Part shown: one piece after another, positions 1 through 8,381 of the stretch
How positions within the stretch are numbered: the first letter of the stretch is position 1
Layout: every line of letters starts with the position of its first letter
NCBI RefSeq assembly: GCF_029968095.1
Contig: NZ_JASCIR010000007.1
Location: forward strand, 1-64,000
Source of the DNA: Streptomyces solicavernae
GTDB lineage: Bacteria; Actinomycetota; Actinomycetes; Streptomycetales; Streptomycetaceae
Length of the DNA stretch: 64,000 nucleotides
Direction: 5' to 3'
The notes under the pieces: generated by a model
Databases searched by the model: none
Seen by the model: only the letters and a program-made list of their open reading frames with translations
Told to the model about the DNA's origin: nothing
Made by a program: the position numbers and the translations under genes

Positions 1-604
1 CTAGACGACCGACACCGGCGCCTGGACCACCCAGCTGGCGCCCGGCGCCGACCTGCGCACGGACCTGCCCGGCTACCGCGTGTGGGAGCACGGCGAACTC
101 GTCGCCGAACCGAACGACGTGACCGACCACTGGCGCGGGGACCTGGTCACGTTCCTGCTCGGCTGCAGCTTCACGTTCGAGGCGGCCCTGATCGCCGCGG
201 ACGTGCCGGTGCGCCACATCGAGCAGGGGCGGAACGTGCCCATGTACGTCACGGACCGCCCCTGCCGGCCCGCTGGGCGGGTGCACGGCCGCATGGTGGT
301 GTCGATGCGCCCGGTGCCGCCCGAGCGGCTCTCCACGGCGATCAGGGAGACGGCGCTGTACCCGTCGTTCCACGGCAGCCCGGTGCACTGCGGCGACCCC
401 GCGGCGCTCGGCATCGCCGACCTCGGCCGGCCGGACTTCGGCGACCCCGTCGACGTACGGCCGGACGAGATCCCGGTGTTCTGGGCCTGTGGCGTGACCC
501 CGCAGGCCGCGGTGACGGCGTCCGGGCCGCCGTTCGCGATCACGCACGCGCCGGGGAAGATGCTGATCACGGACGCCCTCGACGAGCACTACCGGGTGCT
601 GTGA
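1..604 (+). CDS. DUF1445 family putative hydro-lyase, 5' partial
   Basis: C-terminal part of a DUF1445 (D-glutamate cyclase-like, putative hydro-lyase) protein. The frame runs from the window edge to a TGA at 602-604 and holds family blocks such as [24 protein letters not shown]-like [10 protein letters not shown] and [14 protein letters not shown]. The protein family is routinely encoded next to the 5-oxoprolinase genes pxpABC, as here (pxpA starts 87 bp downstream), which supports a role in 5-oxoproline/glutamate metabolism, though the reaction in bacteria is not firmly assigned. An in-frame TAG lies at positions 2-4, immediately before the homologous part. Either the gene carries a frameshift at the edge or the edge sequence is imperfect, so the intact start cannot be placed. 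Confidence 0.8.
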
Positions 605-690
605 AACCCACCCCTCCCACCGCCCCCAAATCCCGCTCTTCAAGCGCCGATCCGCAATCCCGCACCTTGAGTAAGGACGTACGTACGCAC

Positions 691-1455
691 ATGAGCCAGG
701 TAGTGATCGACCTCAACGCCGACCTCGGCGAGGGCTTCGGGCGCTGGCGGCTGACCGACGACGAGCAGCTGCTCTCGGTGGTGACCAGCGCCAACGTGGC
801 CTGCGGCTTCCACGCCGGGGACGCGGCCACCATGCGCCGCGTGTGCGAGCTCGCCGCGCAGCGGGGCGTGCGGATCGGCGCCCAGGTGTCGTACCGCGAC
901 CTGGCCGGCTTCGGTCGGCGCGCCATGGACGTGCCCACGGACGAGCTCAGCGCCGAAGTCGCCTACCAGATCGGCGCCTTGGAGGTGTTCGCCCGGGCGG
1001 CCGGGACGCGCGTGGCGTACGTGAAGCCGCACGGCGCGCTCTACAACCGGGTCGTGCGCGACGAGGAGCAGGCCGGGGCGGTCGTCGAGGGCGTGCTGCT
1101 CGCCGGCGGGCGGCTGCCCGTGCTCGGGCTGCCCGGCTCGCGCCTGCTCGACGTGGCGGAGAAGGCCGGACTGCCCACGGTGACCGAGGCGTTCGCGGAC
1201 CGCGCGTACACGGACGAGGGAACCCTGGTGCCACGCACGCGTGCGGGCGCCGTGATCACCTCCGGGGACGAGGTCGTCGCCCGCTCCCTCGACCTGGCAG
1301 CGAACGGCTCCGTCGCCTCGCTCACCGGGCGGCGGGTCGACGTGGGCGCCCGTTCCCTGTGCCTGCACGGCGACACCCCGGGCGCGGTGGAGCTCGCCCG
1401 CGAGGTCCGCGCCCGCCTGGAGGCCGACGGCGTCGACGTACGGGCCTTCGCATGA
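691..1455 (+). CDS. pxpA: 5-oxoprolinase subunit A (LamB/YcsF family)
   Basis: 254-residue LamB/YcsF protein, subunit A of the prokaryotic ATP-dependent 5-oxoprolinase that opens the cyclic glutamine/glutamate by-product 5-oxoproline to L-glutamate in the cytosol. Hallmarks are the N-terminal DLNADLGEGFGRW block, NVACGFHAGD and YVKPHGALYN. The ATG at 691 is chosen over the long upstream extension of the frame because the family motif starts six residues in and a GTAAGGAC element lies about a dozen bases upstream. Its TGA overlaps the next ATG by 4 bp (ATGA), so pxpA-pxpB-pxpC are translationally coupled. Length and motifs are normal for the family. Confidence 0.96.
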   Translation: MSQVVIDLNADLGEGFGRWRLTDDEQLLSVVTSANVACGFHAGDAATMRRVCELAAQRGVRIGAQVSYRDLAGFGRRAMDVPTDELSAEVAYQIGALEVFARAAGTRVAYVKPHGALYNRVVRDEEQAGAVVEGVLLAGGRLPVLGLPGSRLLDVAEKAGLPTVTEAFADRAYTDEGTLVPRTRAGAVITSGDEVVARSLDLAANGSVASLTGRRVDVGARSLCLHGDTPGAVELAREVRARLEADGVDVRAFA

Positions 1456-2141
1456 GCCGCACGCGCGCGGAGGCCGACCGGAACACCCCCGTCCGGCACG
1501 GCACTTCAGGGGTCACGACCCGGCTCGTCGGCGAACACGCCCTGCTCGTCGAGCTCGACTCCGGCGCGGCCGTCGAGGCCCTGCACGCCGTGCTCCTGCA
1601 GCGCCGCGAGACGGGCGAGCTGCCTCCCGTACGGGAGATCGTGCCCGCCGCCCGCACGGTCCTCCTGGACGGCCTGGCGGACCCCCGCACGCTCGCCGCC
1701 ACCATCCCCACCTGGGACGTGCCCGAACTGCCCGCACGCGCGCCGGAGACCGTCGAGCTGCCCGTGCGCTACGAGGGACCCGACCTGGCCGAGGTGGCGG
1801 CGCTGTGGGGCGTCGCCGTGGACGAGGTGGCGCGGATCCACGCCGGGACCGAATTCCGCGTCGCCTTCTGCGGGTTCGCGCCCGGGTTCGGCTACCTCAC
1901 GGGCCTGCCCGAGCGGTACGCGGTCCCCCGCCGGGCCACTCCCCGTACGGCGGTGCCCTCGGGGTCGGTCGCGCTCGCGGGCCCGTACACCGGGGTGTAT
2001 CCGCGCTCCTCGCCGGGCGGCTGGCAGTTGATCGGTACGACGGACGCGGTGCTGTGGGACCACACGCGCGTGCCGGCCGCGCTGCTGTCCCCCGGCACGC
2101 GCGTGCGGTTCGTCCCGGCCGGCGTGGAGGCGCGCGCATGA
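1452..2141 (+). CDS. pxpB: 5-oxoprolinase subunit B (KipI/PxpB family)
   Basis: 229-residue allophanate-hydrolase-subunit-1-like protein, subunit B of the PxpABC 5-oxoprolinase. The central FCGFAPGFGYLTGLP and the later GSVALAGPYTGVYPR blocks are the family signatures. In Bacillus the related KipI also inhibits a sporulation kinase, but the pxpA and pxpC partners make the metabolic role far more likely here. The start overlaps the pxpA stop (ATGA at 1452-1455) and its own stop overlaps the pxpC start in the same way. The first 20 or so residues are not conserved in the family as I recall it, so translation could in principle begin a little downstream, but the overlap favours this start. Confidence 0.95.
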   Translation: MSRTRAEADRNTPVRHGTSGVTTRLVGEHALLVELDSGAAVEALHAVLLQRRETGELPPVREIVPAARTVLLDGLADPRTLAATIPTWDVPELPARAPETVELPVRYEGPDLAEVAALWGVAVDEVARIHAGTEFRVAFCGFAPGFGYLTGLPERYAVPRRATPRTAVPSGSVALAGPYTGVYPRSSPGGWQLIGTTDAVLWDHTRVPAALLSPGTRVRFVPAGVEARA

Positions 2142-2995
2142 CCGACAGCGCTTTCGCCGTGCTGCGCGCCGGGGCCCTGACCACCGTGCAGGACCTGGGT
2201 CGCGCCGGTCACGCCCACCTCGGCGTGCCCCGCTCCGGCGCCCTGGACGAGCCGGCGGCCAGGCTCGCCAACCGCCTTGTCGGCAACGCCGATTCGGCGG
2301 CCGTCCTGGAGACCACCTTGAGCGGCTGCGCCCTGCGCCCGCGCCGCACCGTCACGGCGGCGGTGACGGGCGCGCCCTGCCCCGTCAGGGTCGACGGCCG
2401 GCCCGTGGCGTGGGGAGCACCCGTACGGGTCCCGGCGGGCGCGGTGCTCGACGTGGGGGCGGTGGCCGCGGGCGTGCGGTCGTACGTGGCGCTCGGCGGG
2501 GGCGTGGCGGTGGAACCGGTGCTCGGCAGCCGGTCGACCGACCTGCTGTCCGGGCTCGGGCCCGCGCCCCTGGTGGACGGGGCGGTGCTGCCCCTCGGCG
2601 CGGAGAACGGGCCCCACGCGCGCGTGGACGTCGCCCCGCAGCCGGCGCCGCCCACGGAGCTCGTCCTCAGGGTGACGTTCGGACCGCGCGCCGACTGGTG
2701 CACCCCGCAGTCCCTGAAAACCCTCACCACGCGCGCGTACCGGGTCTCCCCCGCGAGCAACCGCATCGGCCTGCGCACGGAGGGACCCGCGCTGGAAAGG
2801 GCCGTCCATGGCGAACTGCCCAGCGAGGGCCTGGTGCTGGGCGCGGTCCAGGTCCCGCCGGACGGCCGGCCCGTGGTGTTCCTGGCGGATCACCCGACGA
2901 CGGGCGGCTACCCGGTCGTCGCGGTGGTCCGCGAACCCGATCTGTGGGCGGCGGCCCAGGCGGTACCGGGGACTCGGCTGCGGTTCGTGGTGTAG
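2138..2995 (+). CDS. pxpC: 5-oxoprolinase subunit C (biotin-dependent carboxyltransferase-like)
   Basis: 285-residue allophanate-hydrolase-subunit-2-like protein (KipA/PxpC), the third subunit of the 5-oxoprolinase. Family blocks include LGRAGHAHLGVPRSGALD near residue 20, PASNRIGLRTEGPAL around residue 205 and SEGLVLGAVQVPPDGRP further on. It overlaps pxpB by 4 bp and ends the operon; the next gene is convergent and ends only 27 bp away, leaving almost no room for a separate terminator. Length and motif content are normal, and nothing suggests loss of function. Confidence 0.95.
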   Translation: MTDSAFAVLRAGALTTVQDLGRAGHAHLGVPRSGALDEPAARLANRLVGNADSAAVLETTLSGCALRPRRTVTAAVTGAPCPVRVDGRPVAWGAPVRVPAGAVLDVGAVAAGVRSYVALGGGVAVEPVLGSRSTDLLSGLGPAPLVDGAVLPLGAENGPHARVDVAPQPAPPTELVLRVTFGPRADWCTPQSLKTLTTRAYRVSPASNRIGLRTEGPALERAVHGELPSEGLVLGAVQVPPDGRPVVFLADHPTTGGYPVVAVVREPDLWAAAQAVPGTRLRFVV

Positions 2996-3022
2996 GGCGC
3001 GGGGCCGGGTGGGCGGGCTGCC

Positions 3023-4015
3023 CTAAAGCACCCGCGCGGGCACCCCCCTACCAGCCCCGCCCCCGGCCGCGCCAGAACCGGACCCGACCCCGCCAGAACC
3101 GGACCCGACCCCGCCGGAACCGACCCCGCCCCGCTGCCCCGCCGAGGCCGGCGCGATCGCCGCCGCTCCCACCGAGGCCAGTGCCGCAGACACAGCCGCC
3201 GAGGCGCGTAGGTCGAGCCGCGATCCCGTGCCGCGCAGTTCGTGCCGCAGCTCCTCCGCGGCGAGGGCGGCCAGCTGGGGGAGCAGGTCGGTGCAGCGGC
3301 GCAGGACCCAGCCCGTGCCGGCCGTGGCGAGCCACGTCAGCGAGGCCGTACGCGAAGGTGGCGGGCGCTCCGCCGTCAGAGCGGGCTCGGGCCCCAGCTC
3401 CCGCCCCGAGGCCCGCAGCTGGGCATGGAAGCGTACGGCCAGCGCGCGGTGTCCGGCCTCGCCGGGGTGCAGCCGGTCCGCGCTCCACATCGCCCGGTCG
3501 GCGACCCACTCCCCGTCGGCGGCGTGCACATGGACCGCCCCGTACCGCTCGGACAGGGCGTGCACGACGGTGTTGACGGCGCGCTGCCGGCGGGCCAGCG
3601 GGCGGGCCAGGGCGCCCGGCAGGCCGAGCAGCGCGCCGGGGTCCGGCAGGCAGGCGGTGAGCAGCAGGGCGCCGCGCTCCGCGAACGCCCCGTGGACCGC
3701 GTCGAGGCGGGCGGCGACCCGGTGGATGTCGAAGGTGTGGCGCAGGGTGTCGTTGACGCCCACGACGACGGAGACGACGTCGGGCCCGAAGGCGAGGGCC
3801 TGCGGGGTCTGCCGCCGCCACACGTCCTGGGTCTGGGCGCCGCTGACGGCGAAGTTGCGGAATTCCACGGCCACTTCTGCCGGAGCGAGGCCGCCTGCGA
3901 GCAGCGCCGCCCAGCCGCGCCGGCCCGCACCGTCCGGGGCCGGATCACCCACGCCTTCGGTGAGTGAGTCCCCGAGCGCCGCGAACCGTATCCCGCCGTA
4001 TACCGCCGCCCTCAC
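3023..4015 (-). CDS. SGNH/GDSL hydrolase
   Basis: 330-residue SGNH-fold esterase/lipase-like protein. Block I is ALGDSLTEG with the nucleophilic serine, block III gives GVND, and the C-terminal DRLHPGEAGHR carries the Asp/His pair. I see no clear signal peptide. The GTG start at 4015 is chosen because it overlaps the stop of the upstream glycosyltransferase (GTGA) and sits 6 residues before the conserved strand; frames further upstream are Arg-rich shadow sequence. The last 40 or so residues are a Gly/Ser/Val-rich tail encoded by an imperfect 21-bp tandem repeat (3071-3130), probably not part of the enzyme fold. The context suggests de-acylation or trimming of a glycosylated product made by the two glycosyltransferases; the substrate is unknown. 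Confidence 0.85.
   Translation of the reverse strand: MRAAVYGGIRFAALGDSLTEGVGDPAPDGAGRRGWAALLAGGLAPAEVAVEFRNFAVSGAQTQDVWRRQTPQALAFGPDVVSVVVGVNDTLRHTFDIHRVAARLDAVHGAFAERGALLLTACLPDPGALLGLPGALARPLARRQRAVNTVVHALSERYGAVHVHAADGEWVADRAMWSADRLHPGEAGHRALAVRFHAQLRASGRELGPEPALTAERPPPSRTASLTWLATAGTGWVLRRCTDLLPQLAALAAEELRHELRGTGSRLDLRASAAVSAALASVGAAAIAPASAGQRGGVGSGGVGSGSGGVGSGSGAAGGGAGRGVPARVL
3071..3130. repeat. 21-bp tandem repeat inside the SGNH hydrolase tail
   Basis: Two perfect copies of GCCAGAACCGGACCCGACCC plus one C (3071-3091, 3092-3112) and a degenerate third (3113-3130). On the minus strand the array encodes the GGVGSGSGGVGSGSG tail of the hydrolase, so it changes protein length in whole heptads without a frameshift. 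Confidence 0.85.
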
Positions 4016-5376
4016 AGCGCCCCCCTCGCTCCGACGGCCCCGACCGCACCGATCGCACCGCCCGCACCGACCGGCACGTCGGCGCGCGCTTCGGTGGACC
4101 GCCCCGCACCGCCCCGTACGCCGACATCTCCCGGCGCATCGTGGGCCGCGAGGAAAGCCGCAACCGACCGGTCCCAGCCAAAACCCTCCGCACGCGCGCG
4201 TGCCGCCCGGCGGCGCTCCGCCTCGGGCCGGTCGAGCAGCCCCTGCACGGCCTCCGCGAAACCGGCACCCCCGAGCGCGGAAGCACCGGCGGCCCCGAGC
4301 ACCGCAGCACCCGCAGCCCCGGCCCACACACCCGAGCCATCGGCCTCACCGAGCGCCTCAGCCCCCTCGACCCCCTCAGCCCCCTCGGCCCCCTCGGCCC
4401 CCTCAGCCCCCACGACTCCCTCGACCCCCACGATCTCCGGCAGCGCCGACACCGCACTCACCACCACCGGCGTCCCGCACGCCAGCGCCTCAAGTGCCGC
4501 GAGGCCGAAGGTCTCCGCGGGCCCAGGCGCCAGGCACACGTCGGCCGTGGCCTGCAGCGCGGCGAGTTCCGCCCGGTCGGCGACATGGCCGAGGAAGGTG
4601 ACGGGCAACGCACGCGCGCGTGCCCGGCGTTCGAGGCGCCCGCGCAACGGACCGTCCCCGGCCACCACGAGCCGGGCCCGTACGCCTCGCTCCGCCAGCG
4701 CCTCCAGGCAGTCGAGGGCGACGCCGGGCCGCTTCTCGACCGAGAGCCGCGAGCACAGCACCAGCAGAACCTCCGCCACGCGCGCGTGCCGCTCGCGTAC
4801 GTCCGCGTCCCACAGCTGCGGCCGGCGCCGCGCGAGGTCGACGCCGAGCGGCGCGCGGACCACGTTGCGCGCGCCGATCCGCCGGAACTCCCGCTCGGCC
4901 CACGCCGTCGTGCACACCACGCGCGCGTAGGCGTGTGCCGTACGGGAGTTGAGGGCGTCGGCGAGGCGCCGCGCGGGGGCCGTCGGCACGCCCCAGGTGC
5001 GCAGCACGCCGTCGGCGGTCTCGTGGGAGACCATCACGGCGGGCACCCGCGCCCGCCGCGCCCATTCGCCGGTCCAGCGCAGCGTGGTCCGGTCGGAGAC
5101 CTCCAGGCGGTCCGGCGCGAGGTCCTCAAGCAGCCGCCGGAGCCGGCCCCGGTCGGCGAGCACCCGGTAGCCGCCGCTGCCCGGAAGGACCGGCCCCGGG
5201 AGGGTGACGACCCGGCCCTGCGGTGTCCGACGGTCCGCGCGCCGCTCCCCCGGCACGACCAGCACGGGCTCGTGCCCCGCGGCCAGGTATCCCGCGCCCA
5301 GCTCCCGCAGTGCGGTGCGCAGTCCACCGGAGCCGGGGGTGACGAAGTTGGCGAGGCGGACGATACGCAGACTCAT
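4012..5376 (-). CDS. GT4-family glycosyltransferase with a low-complexity insertion
   Basis: 454-residue GT-B glycosyltransferase of the GT4 type. The N-terminal half begins MSLRIVRLANFVTPGSGGLR and the donor-binding half has CSRLSVEKRPG and the EX7E signature in PAETFGLAALEAL, followed by GTPVVVSA. The ATG at 5376 overlaps the stop of the upstream glycosyltransferase (ATGA). Directly after the nucleotide-sugar-binding LPEIV segment lies a Gly/Glu/Ala stretch of about 50 residues built of GAEGAEG-type triplets, encoded by a 9-bp repeat (4360-4432). The C-terminus ends in another Gly-Ala-Val run. Such insertions are not expected in the fold and probably loop out. It likely acts with its neighbour in a two-step glycosylation of a lipid or envelope carrier; acceptor and sugar are unknown. 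Confidence 0.87.
   Translation of the reverse strand: MSLRIVRLANFVTPGSGGLRTALRELGAGYLAAGHEPVLVVPGERRADRRTPQGRVVTLPGPVLPGSGGYRVLADRGRLRRLLEDLAPDRLEVSDRTTLRWTGEWARRARVPAVMVSHETADGVLRTWGVPTAPARRLADALNSRTAHAYARVVCTTAWAEREFRRIGARNVVRAPLGVDLARRRPQLWDADVRERHARVAEVLLVLCSRLSVEKRPGVALDCLEALAERGVRARLVVAGDGPLRGRLERRARARALPVTFLGHVADRAELAALQATADVCLAPGPAETFGLAALEALACGTPVVVSAVSALPEIVGVEGVVGAEGAEGAEGAEGVEGAEALGEADGSGVWAGAAGAAVLGAAGASALGGAGFAEAVQGLLDRPEAERRRAARARAEGFGWDRSVAAFLAAHDAPGDVGVRGGAGRSTEARADVPVGAGGAIGAVGAVGARGAL
4360..4432. repeat. 9-bp tandem repeat inside a glycosyltransferase gene
   Basis: Degenerate array of CCCTCGGCC/CCCTCAGCC units on the plus strand. In the minus-strand reading frame it encodes the acidic GAE/GVE triplets that interrupt the second glycosyltransferase after its sugar-nucleotide-binding loop. 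The unit length is a multiple of three, so copy-number change keeps the frame. Confidence 0.8.
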
Positions 5377-6506
5377 GCGGCCACCGCCGTACGCCCGTCG
5401 AGCACGGCCCCGTAGTGCTCGATGAGCCGGTCGCCGACCGCCTCCCAGGTGCGCCCCCCGACAGCGGCGCGCCCCGCCCTCCCGTAGGCCGCACGCAGCG
5501 CCGGGTCGGCCGTCAGGGCCCACACCGCGTCGCGTACGGCCGCCGGGTCGTCCGGCGGTAGGAGCAGTCCGGTGTGCCCGTGCCGGACCAGGTCGAGCGG
5601 TCCCCCGGCCGCGGGCGCGACCACGGGCACGCCGGACGCCATGGCCTCCTGGACGGTCTGGCAGAACGTTTCGTAGGGACCGGTGTGCACGAAGAGGTCC
5701 AGCGAGGCGAAGATCCGGGCGAGTTCGGCGCCGGTGCGGCGGCCGAGGAATGCGGCGCCGGGCAGCGCGGCCCGCAGCGAGGGCTCGCTGGGCCCGTCCC
5801 CCACGACGACCACGCGGACCCCGTCGAGGCCGCAGACCCCGGCGAGCAGGTCGACCCGCTTCTCGGGGGCGAGCCGTCCCACGTACCCGACGATCAGCTC
5901 GCCGTTCGGCGCGAGCCGGCGGCGCAGGGCGGAATCGGCGTGCTCGGGCCGGAAGCGCACGGTGTCGACGCCGCGCGGCCACAGGTGCACGCGCGGGACG
6001 CCGTGCCGGGTCAGCTCGTCGCGGGCGGCGGTGGAGGGGGCGAGGGTGCGGTCGGCGGCGGAGTGGACCGTACGGATGCGCCGCCAGGCCGTGCCCTCGC
6101 CGGCGCCGACGTACATCCGCGCGTACCCGGCGAGGTCGGTCTGGTAGACGGCGACGGCGGGTATGCCGAGGCGGGCGGCGGCCGCCATGCCGCGCGCGCC
6201 GAGCACGAACGGGCTGGCCAGGTGGACGAGTTCGGCCCGGTACGCGCTGAGCGCGGCGGCCACGCGGCGACTCGGCAGCGCCACCCGCACCTGCGGGTAG
6301 CCGGGCAGCGGGAGTGAGCGGACGCGGAGCACCGGGCAGGGGCCGTTGGTGCCGAAGGGCGAGCCGGGCGGTGCGCCGGGCGCGGCGGGGGCGACGACCA
6401 GCGGCTCGTGGCCGCGTCGCAGCAGGTGGTTGACGGTCTGCGTGGCGCAGTGGGCCACGCCGTTGACGTCGGGAGGGAAGGATTCGGTGACGATGACGAC
6501 ACGCAT
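5373..6506 (-). CDS. GT4-family glycosyltransferase (MgtA/PimB-like)
   Basis: 377-residue GT-B glycosyltransferase. It opens MRVVIVTESFPPDVNGVAHC, a signature of the MgtA/PimB-like GDP-mannose-dependent group. The donor domain has GRLAPEKR (about 210-217) and an EX7E motif in ETFCQTVQE (279-287) followed by SGVPVVAPAAGGP. Actinobacterial relatives mannosylate phosphatidylinositol or diacylglycerol-type lipid acceptors at the inner membrane face, which is the best guess here, but sugar and acceptor cannot be read from sequence. It is first in a three-gene overlapping operon (ATGA with the next glycosyltransferase, then GTGA with the SGNH hydrolase), implying stoichiometric expression. Confidence 0.9.
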   Translation of the reverse strand: MRVVIVTESFPPDVNGVAHCATQTVNHLLRRGHEPLVVAPAAPGAPPGSPFGTNGPCPVLRVRSLPLPGYPQVRVALPSRRVAAALSAYRAELVHLASPFVLGARGMAAAARLGIPAVAVYQTDLAGYARMYVGAGEGTAWRRIRTVHSAADRTLAPSTAARDELTRHGVPRVHLWPRGVDTVRFRPEHADSALRRRLAPNGELIVGYVGRLAPEKRVDLLAGVCGLDGVRVVVVGDGPSEPSLRAALPGAAFLGRRTGAELARIFASLDLFVHTGPYETFCQTVQEAMASGVPVVAPAAGGPLDLVRHGHTGLLLPPDDPAAVRDAVWALTADPALRAAYGRAGRAAVGGRTWEAVGDRLIEHYGAVLDGRTAVAA

Positions 6507-6638
6507 ACGGGTGTTGTCGCCGCCCGCGGCGTGGTCACGTCAACGTCGATCTTTCCGGCCGCGGAACGTCCCATGAGCGTTCCGGGCCCTTGCGGGGCCC
6601 GGCAGTCGTCGCCCGGGGGTCCGGTCCCTGAACTCCGG

Positions 6639-8060
6639 TCAGACGGCGGAGGCGTCGGGGCCGATCCGGCTGCGTACGGCCGTCTGCACCTCGTCCTCCT
6701 CGGCCGGGTCGGCGGCGAGTCTGCGGAGCTGGTCGACGACGCGGGCGTCGCCGGTCTCGGCGGTGCGGGCGGCGACCTCGCGGGTGGACTCCTCGCAGTC
6801 CCACAGGCACTCGACGGCGAAGCCCGCGGCGAAGGACGGGTCGGTGGCGGCGAGGGCGCGGGCGGCCCGGCCGCGCAGATGGGAGGAGGCGGTCTCGCGG
6901 TAGACATGGCGCAGTACGGGGGCGGCGCAGGCGATGCCGAGGCGTCCTGCCCCGTCGACGAGGGTCCAGAGCGTGCAGGCGTCGGGCCCCTCGGAGCGCA
7001 CCGCCTCGCGCAGCGCGCCGAGTACCAGCCGGGTGTCCCCGGCGCCGCCTCGGCAGGCGAGCACGCGGCCGGCGGCGGCGCCGAGTGCGTCGGGCCGTCC
7101 GGCCCAGGCGCGGGCCTGGTGGAGTGCGTCGTCGCCGCGCATCCGCTCGAAGGCGTCGACGGCGGCCTCCACGACGACCGGTGAGCCGTCACCCACGGCT
7201 GCGGCGATCAGGTCGAGTACGCGGGGGTCCTGGGCGTCGGCCAGGTAGCGCAGGCAGGTGCTGCGGGCGCCGTCGCCGGCGGCCCGGGCGGCGAGCAGGA
7301 TTTCGTCGCGGTCCTCGGGTCCGGCGACGGCGGTGAGGCAGCGGGCGGCGGACACATGGAGTCCGGCGCTGCGGCCGATGGCCTCGTCGGCCCAGTCGAA
7401 GACGGCTCGTACGCTCCAACCCGGGCGTGGGCCCGAGGAGTTGAGCTGGCGTTGCCACTGCGCGAAGGAGCCCTGTTCGCGGGCGGCGCGCACGCGTTCG
7501 GCGAGGTGGGCGGGGGCGCCGTCCTCGGTCCACAGGCGCCAGGGCCGGGGCTCGAAGGCGTCGCGCACGGCGGCGGCCAGCTCGGCCTCGCCCTCGGGGG
7601 TGCGCGGGAAGCGGGCGAGCACGGGTGTGGCGAGGGCGCGCAGCGCGTCGTCGTCGTCGCGCACGGCCAGCTCGTCCAGGGCCCAGGTCCAGTTGCTGCC
7701 GGAGGCCGCGTACCGCCGCAGCAGCAGCAGCGCGTCCCGCCTGCCGTACGAGGCGAGGTGGCCGAGGACCGCGAGGGCGAGGCCCGTACGGGTCTCGTCG
7801 GGGTCCAGGATGTCCGCCGCGCCGAAGAGGTGCCGCTCGATGCCGTCCAGCTCGCCGTGCAGGTCGAGGTAGAGGCGGGCGTAGTACAGGGAGCGGTTCT
7901 CGACCTGCCAGTCGTGCCGCGGGTCGCCGAGGACGCACTGGTCGAGGGCCGCGAGGGCCTCGGAGCGGGGTGCCGTGAGCGCGTGCAGCGTGCCGTCGCC
8001 GCGGCCCCGCTGGAGCAGGCCGAGCAAGGTGCCACTGGGCGCTATGACCGTGTCGAACAT
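6639..8060 (-). CDS. HEAT-repeat protein
   Basis: 473-residue soluble protein composed mainly of helical HEAT-like units (for example RSTCLRYLADAQDPRVLDLI and SSHLRGRAARALAATDPSFA), with no catalytic motif and no membrane segment. HEAT solenoids usually serve as protein- or nucleic-acid-binding scaffolds; the function is unknown. A GTGAGG element precedes the ATG by about 8 bases. Upstream in the same direction is a 19-codon ORF with three consecutive Cys codons (8107-8166), which could be a regulatory leader. Downstream, 130 bp separate it from the start of the convergent-side glycosyltransferase operon, with no obvious terminator. Confidence 0.82.
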   Translation of the reverse strand: MFDTVIAPSGTLLGLLQRGRGDGTLHALTAPRSEALAALDQCVLGDPRHDWQVENRSLYYARLYLDLHGELDGIERHLFGAADILDPDETRTGLALAVLGHLASYGRRDALLLLRRYAASGSNWTWALDELAVRDDDDALRALATPVLARFPRTPEGEAELAAAVRDAFEPRPWRLWTEDGAPAHLAERVRAAREQGSFAQWQRQLNSSGPRPGWSVRAVFDWADEAIGRSAGLHVSAARCLTAVAGPEDRDEILLAARAAGDGARSTCLRYLADAQDPRVLDLIAAAVGDGSPVVVEAAVDAFERMRGDDALHQARAWAGRPDALGAAAGRVLACRGGAGDTRLVLGALREAVRSEGPDACTLWTLVDGAGRLGIACAAPVLRHVYRETASSHLRGRAARALAATDPSFAAGFAVECLWDCEESTREVAARTAETGDARVVDQLRRLAADPAEEDEVQTAVRSRIGPDASAV

Positions 8061-8106
8061 GGAAAATGCCTCACATCAAGCTGTCGACGCAACAGGGGTT
8101 CGCGCA

Positions 8107-8166
8107 CTACCTGCCGGCGCAACAACACGTGTGGCCGCCCGTCGTCCTGTGCTTGTCGTAGACCAT
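8107..8166 (-). CDS. Possible cysteine-rich leader peptide (19 aa)
   Basis: Tiny minus-strand ORF reading MVYDKHRTTGGHTCCCAGR then stop (TAG at 8109-8107), ending 46 bp before the HEAT-repeat gene start. A GAGAGGCAGAGGAAC stretch, a fair Shine-Dalgarno sequence, sits directly before the ATG. Three adjacent Cys codons (TGT TGT TGC) close to an Arg-stop end resemble the layout of cysteine-responsive leader peptides described in other actinobacteria, where ribosome stalling or termination on Cys codons controls the downstream gene. This is inference: no conserved family is recognised and it may be chance in a 320-bp gap. Confidence 0.35.
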   Translation of the reverse strand: MVYDKHRTTGGHTCCCAGR

Positions 8167-8334
8167 GTTCCTCTGCCTCTCGTCGTGGCCCCGGAAGGGG
8201 CCGTCACGGCCCGCGTGCTGCAGCGTCTGCCCAGCAGTCGTGTCCGTGAACCACGACGTCATGATGGACCAGCGGCTTCCGCGGCCGCGACCAGATTTCC
8301 GGCTGCCCGCGGACCGCCCCCGGCCATGGCGCGC

Positions 8335-8381
8335 CGCCCGCCGACCGGCCGCGGCGTGCGCCCGCCGGCCGGCCGCGGGTC
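8335..8381. repeat. 24-bp direct repeat at the end of the ankyrin gene
   Basis: Two nearly identical copies of CGCCCGCCG(A/G)CCGGCCGCGG lie head to tail just past the ankyrin gene stop. They are also locally palindromic (CCGGCCGG), so they may fold in RNA and serve as the 3' end of the ankyrin transcript. The rest of the 8167-8379 gap shows no gene. Confidence 0.5.

Noticed and set aside
82..1455. Long +1-strand frame joined to pxpA (457 aa)
   Set aside because: The first 203 residues are Arg/Gly-rich shadow of the DUF1445 gene; pxpA homology begins at the ATG at 691.
2209..2778. Many long antisense frames over pxpC and other genes
   Set aside because: High-GC third-position bias opens opposite-strand and shifted frames; they lack homologous motifs and start signals.
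8167..8379. Small plus-strand ORF starting at 8165
   Set aside because: Arg/Pro-rich, no coding signature and runs through the ankyrin gene as an antisense shadow.
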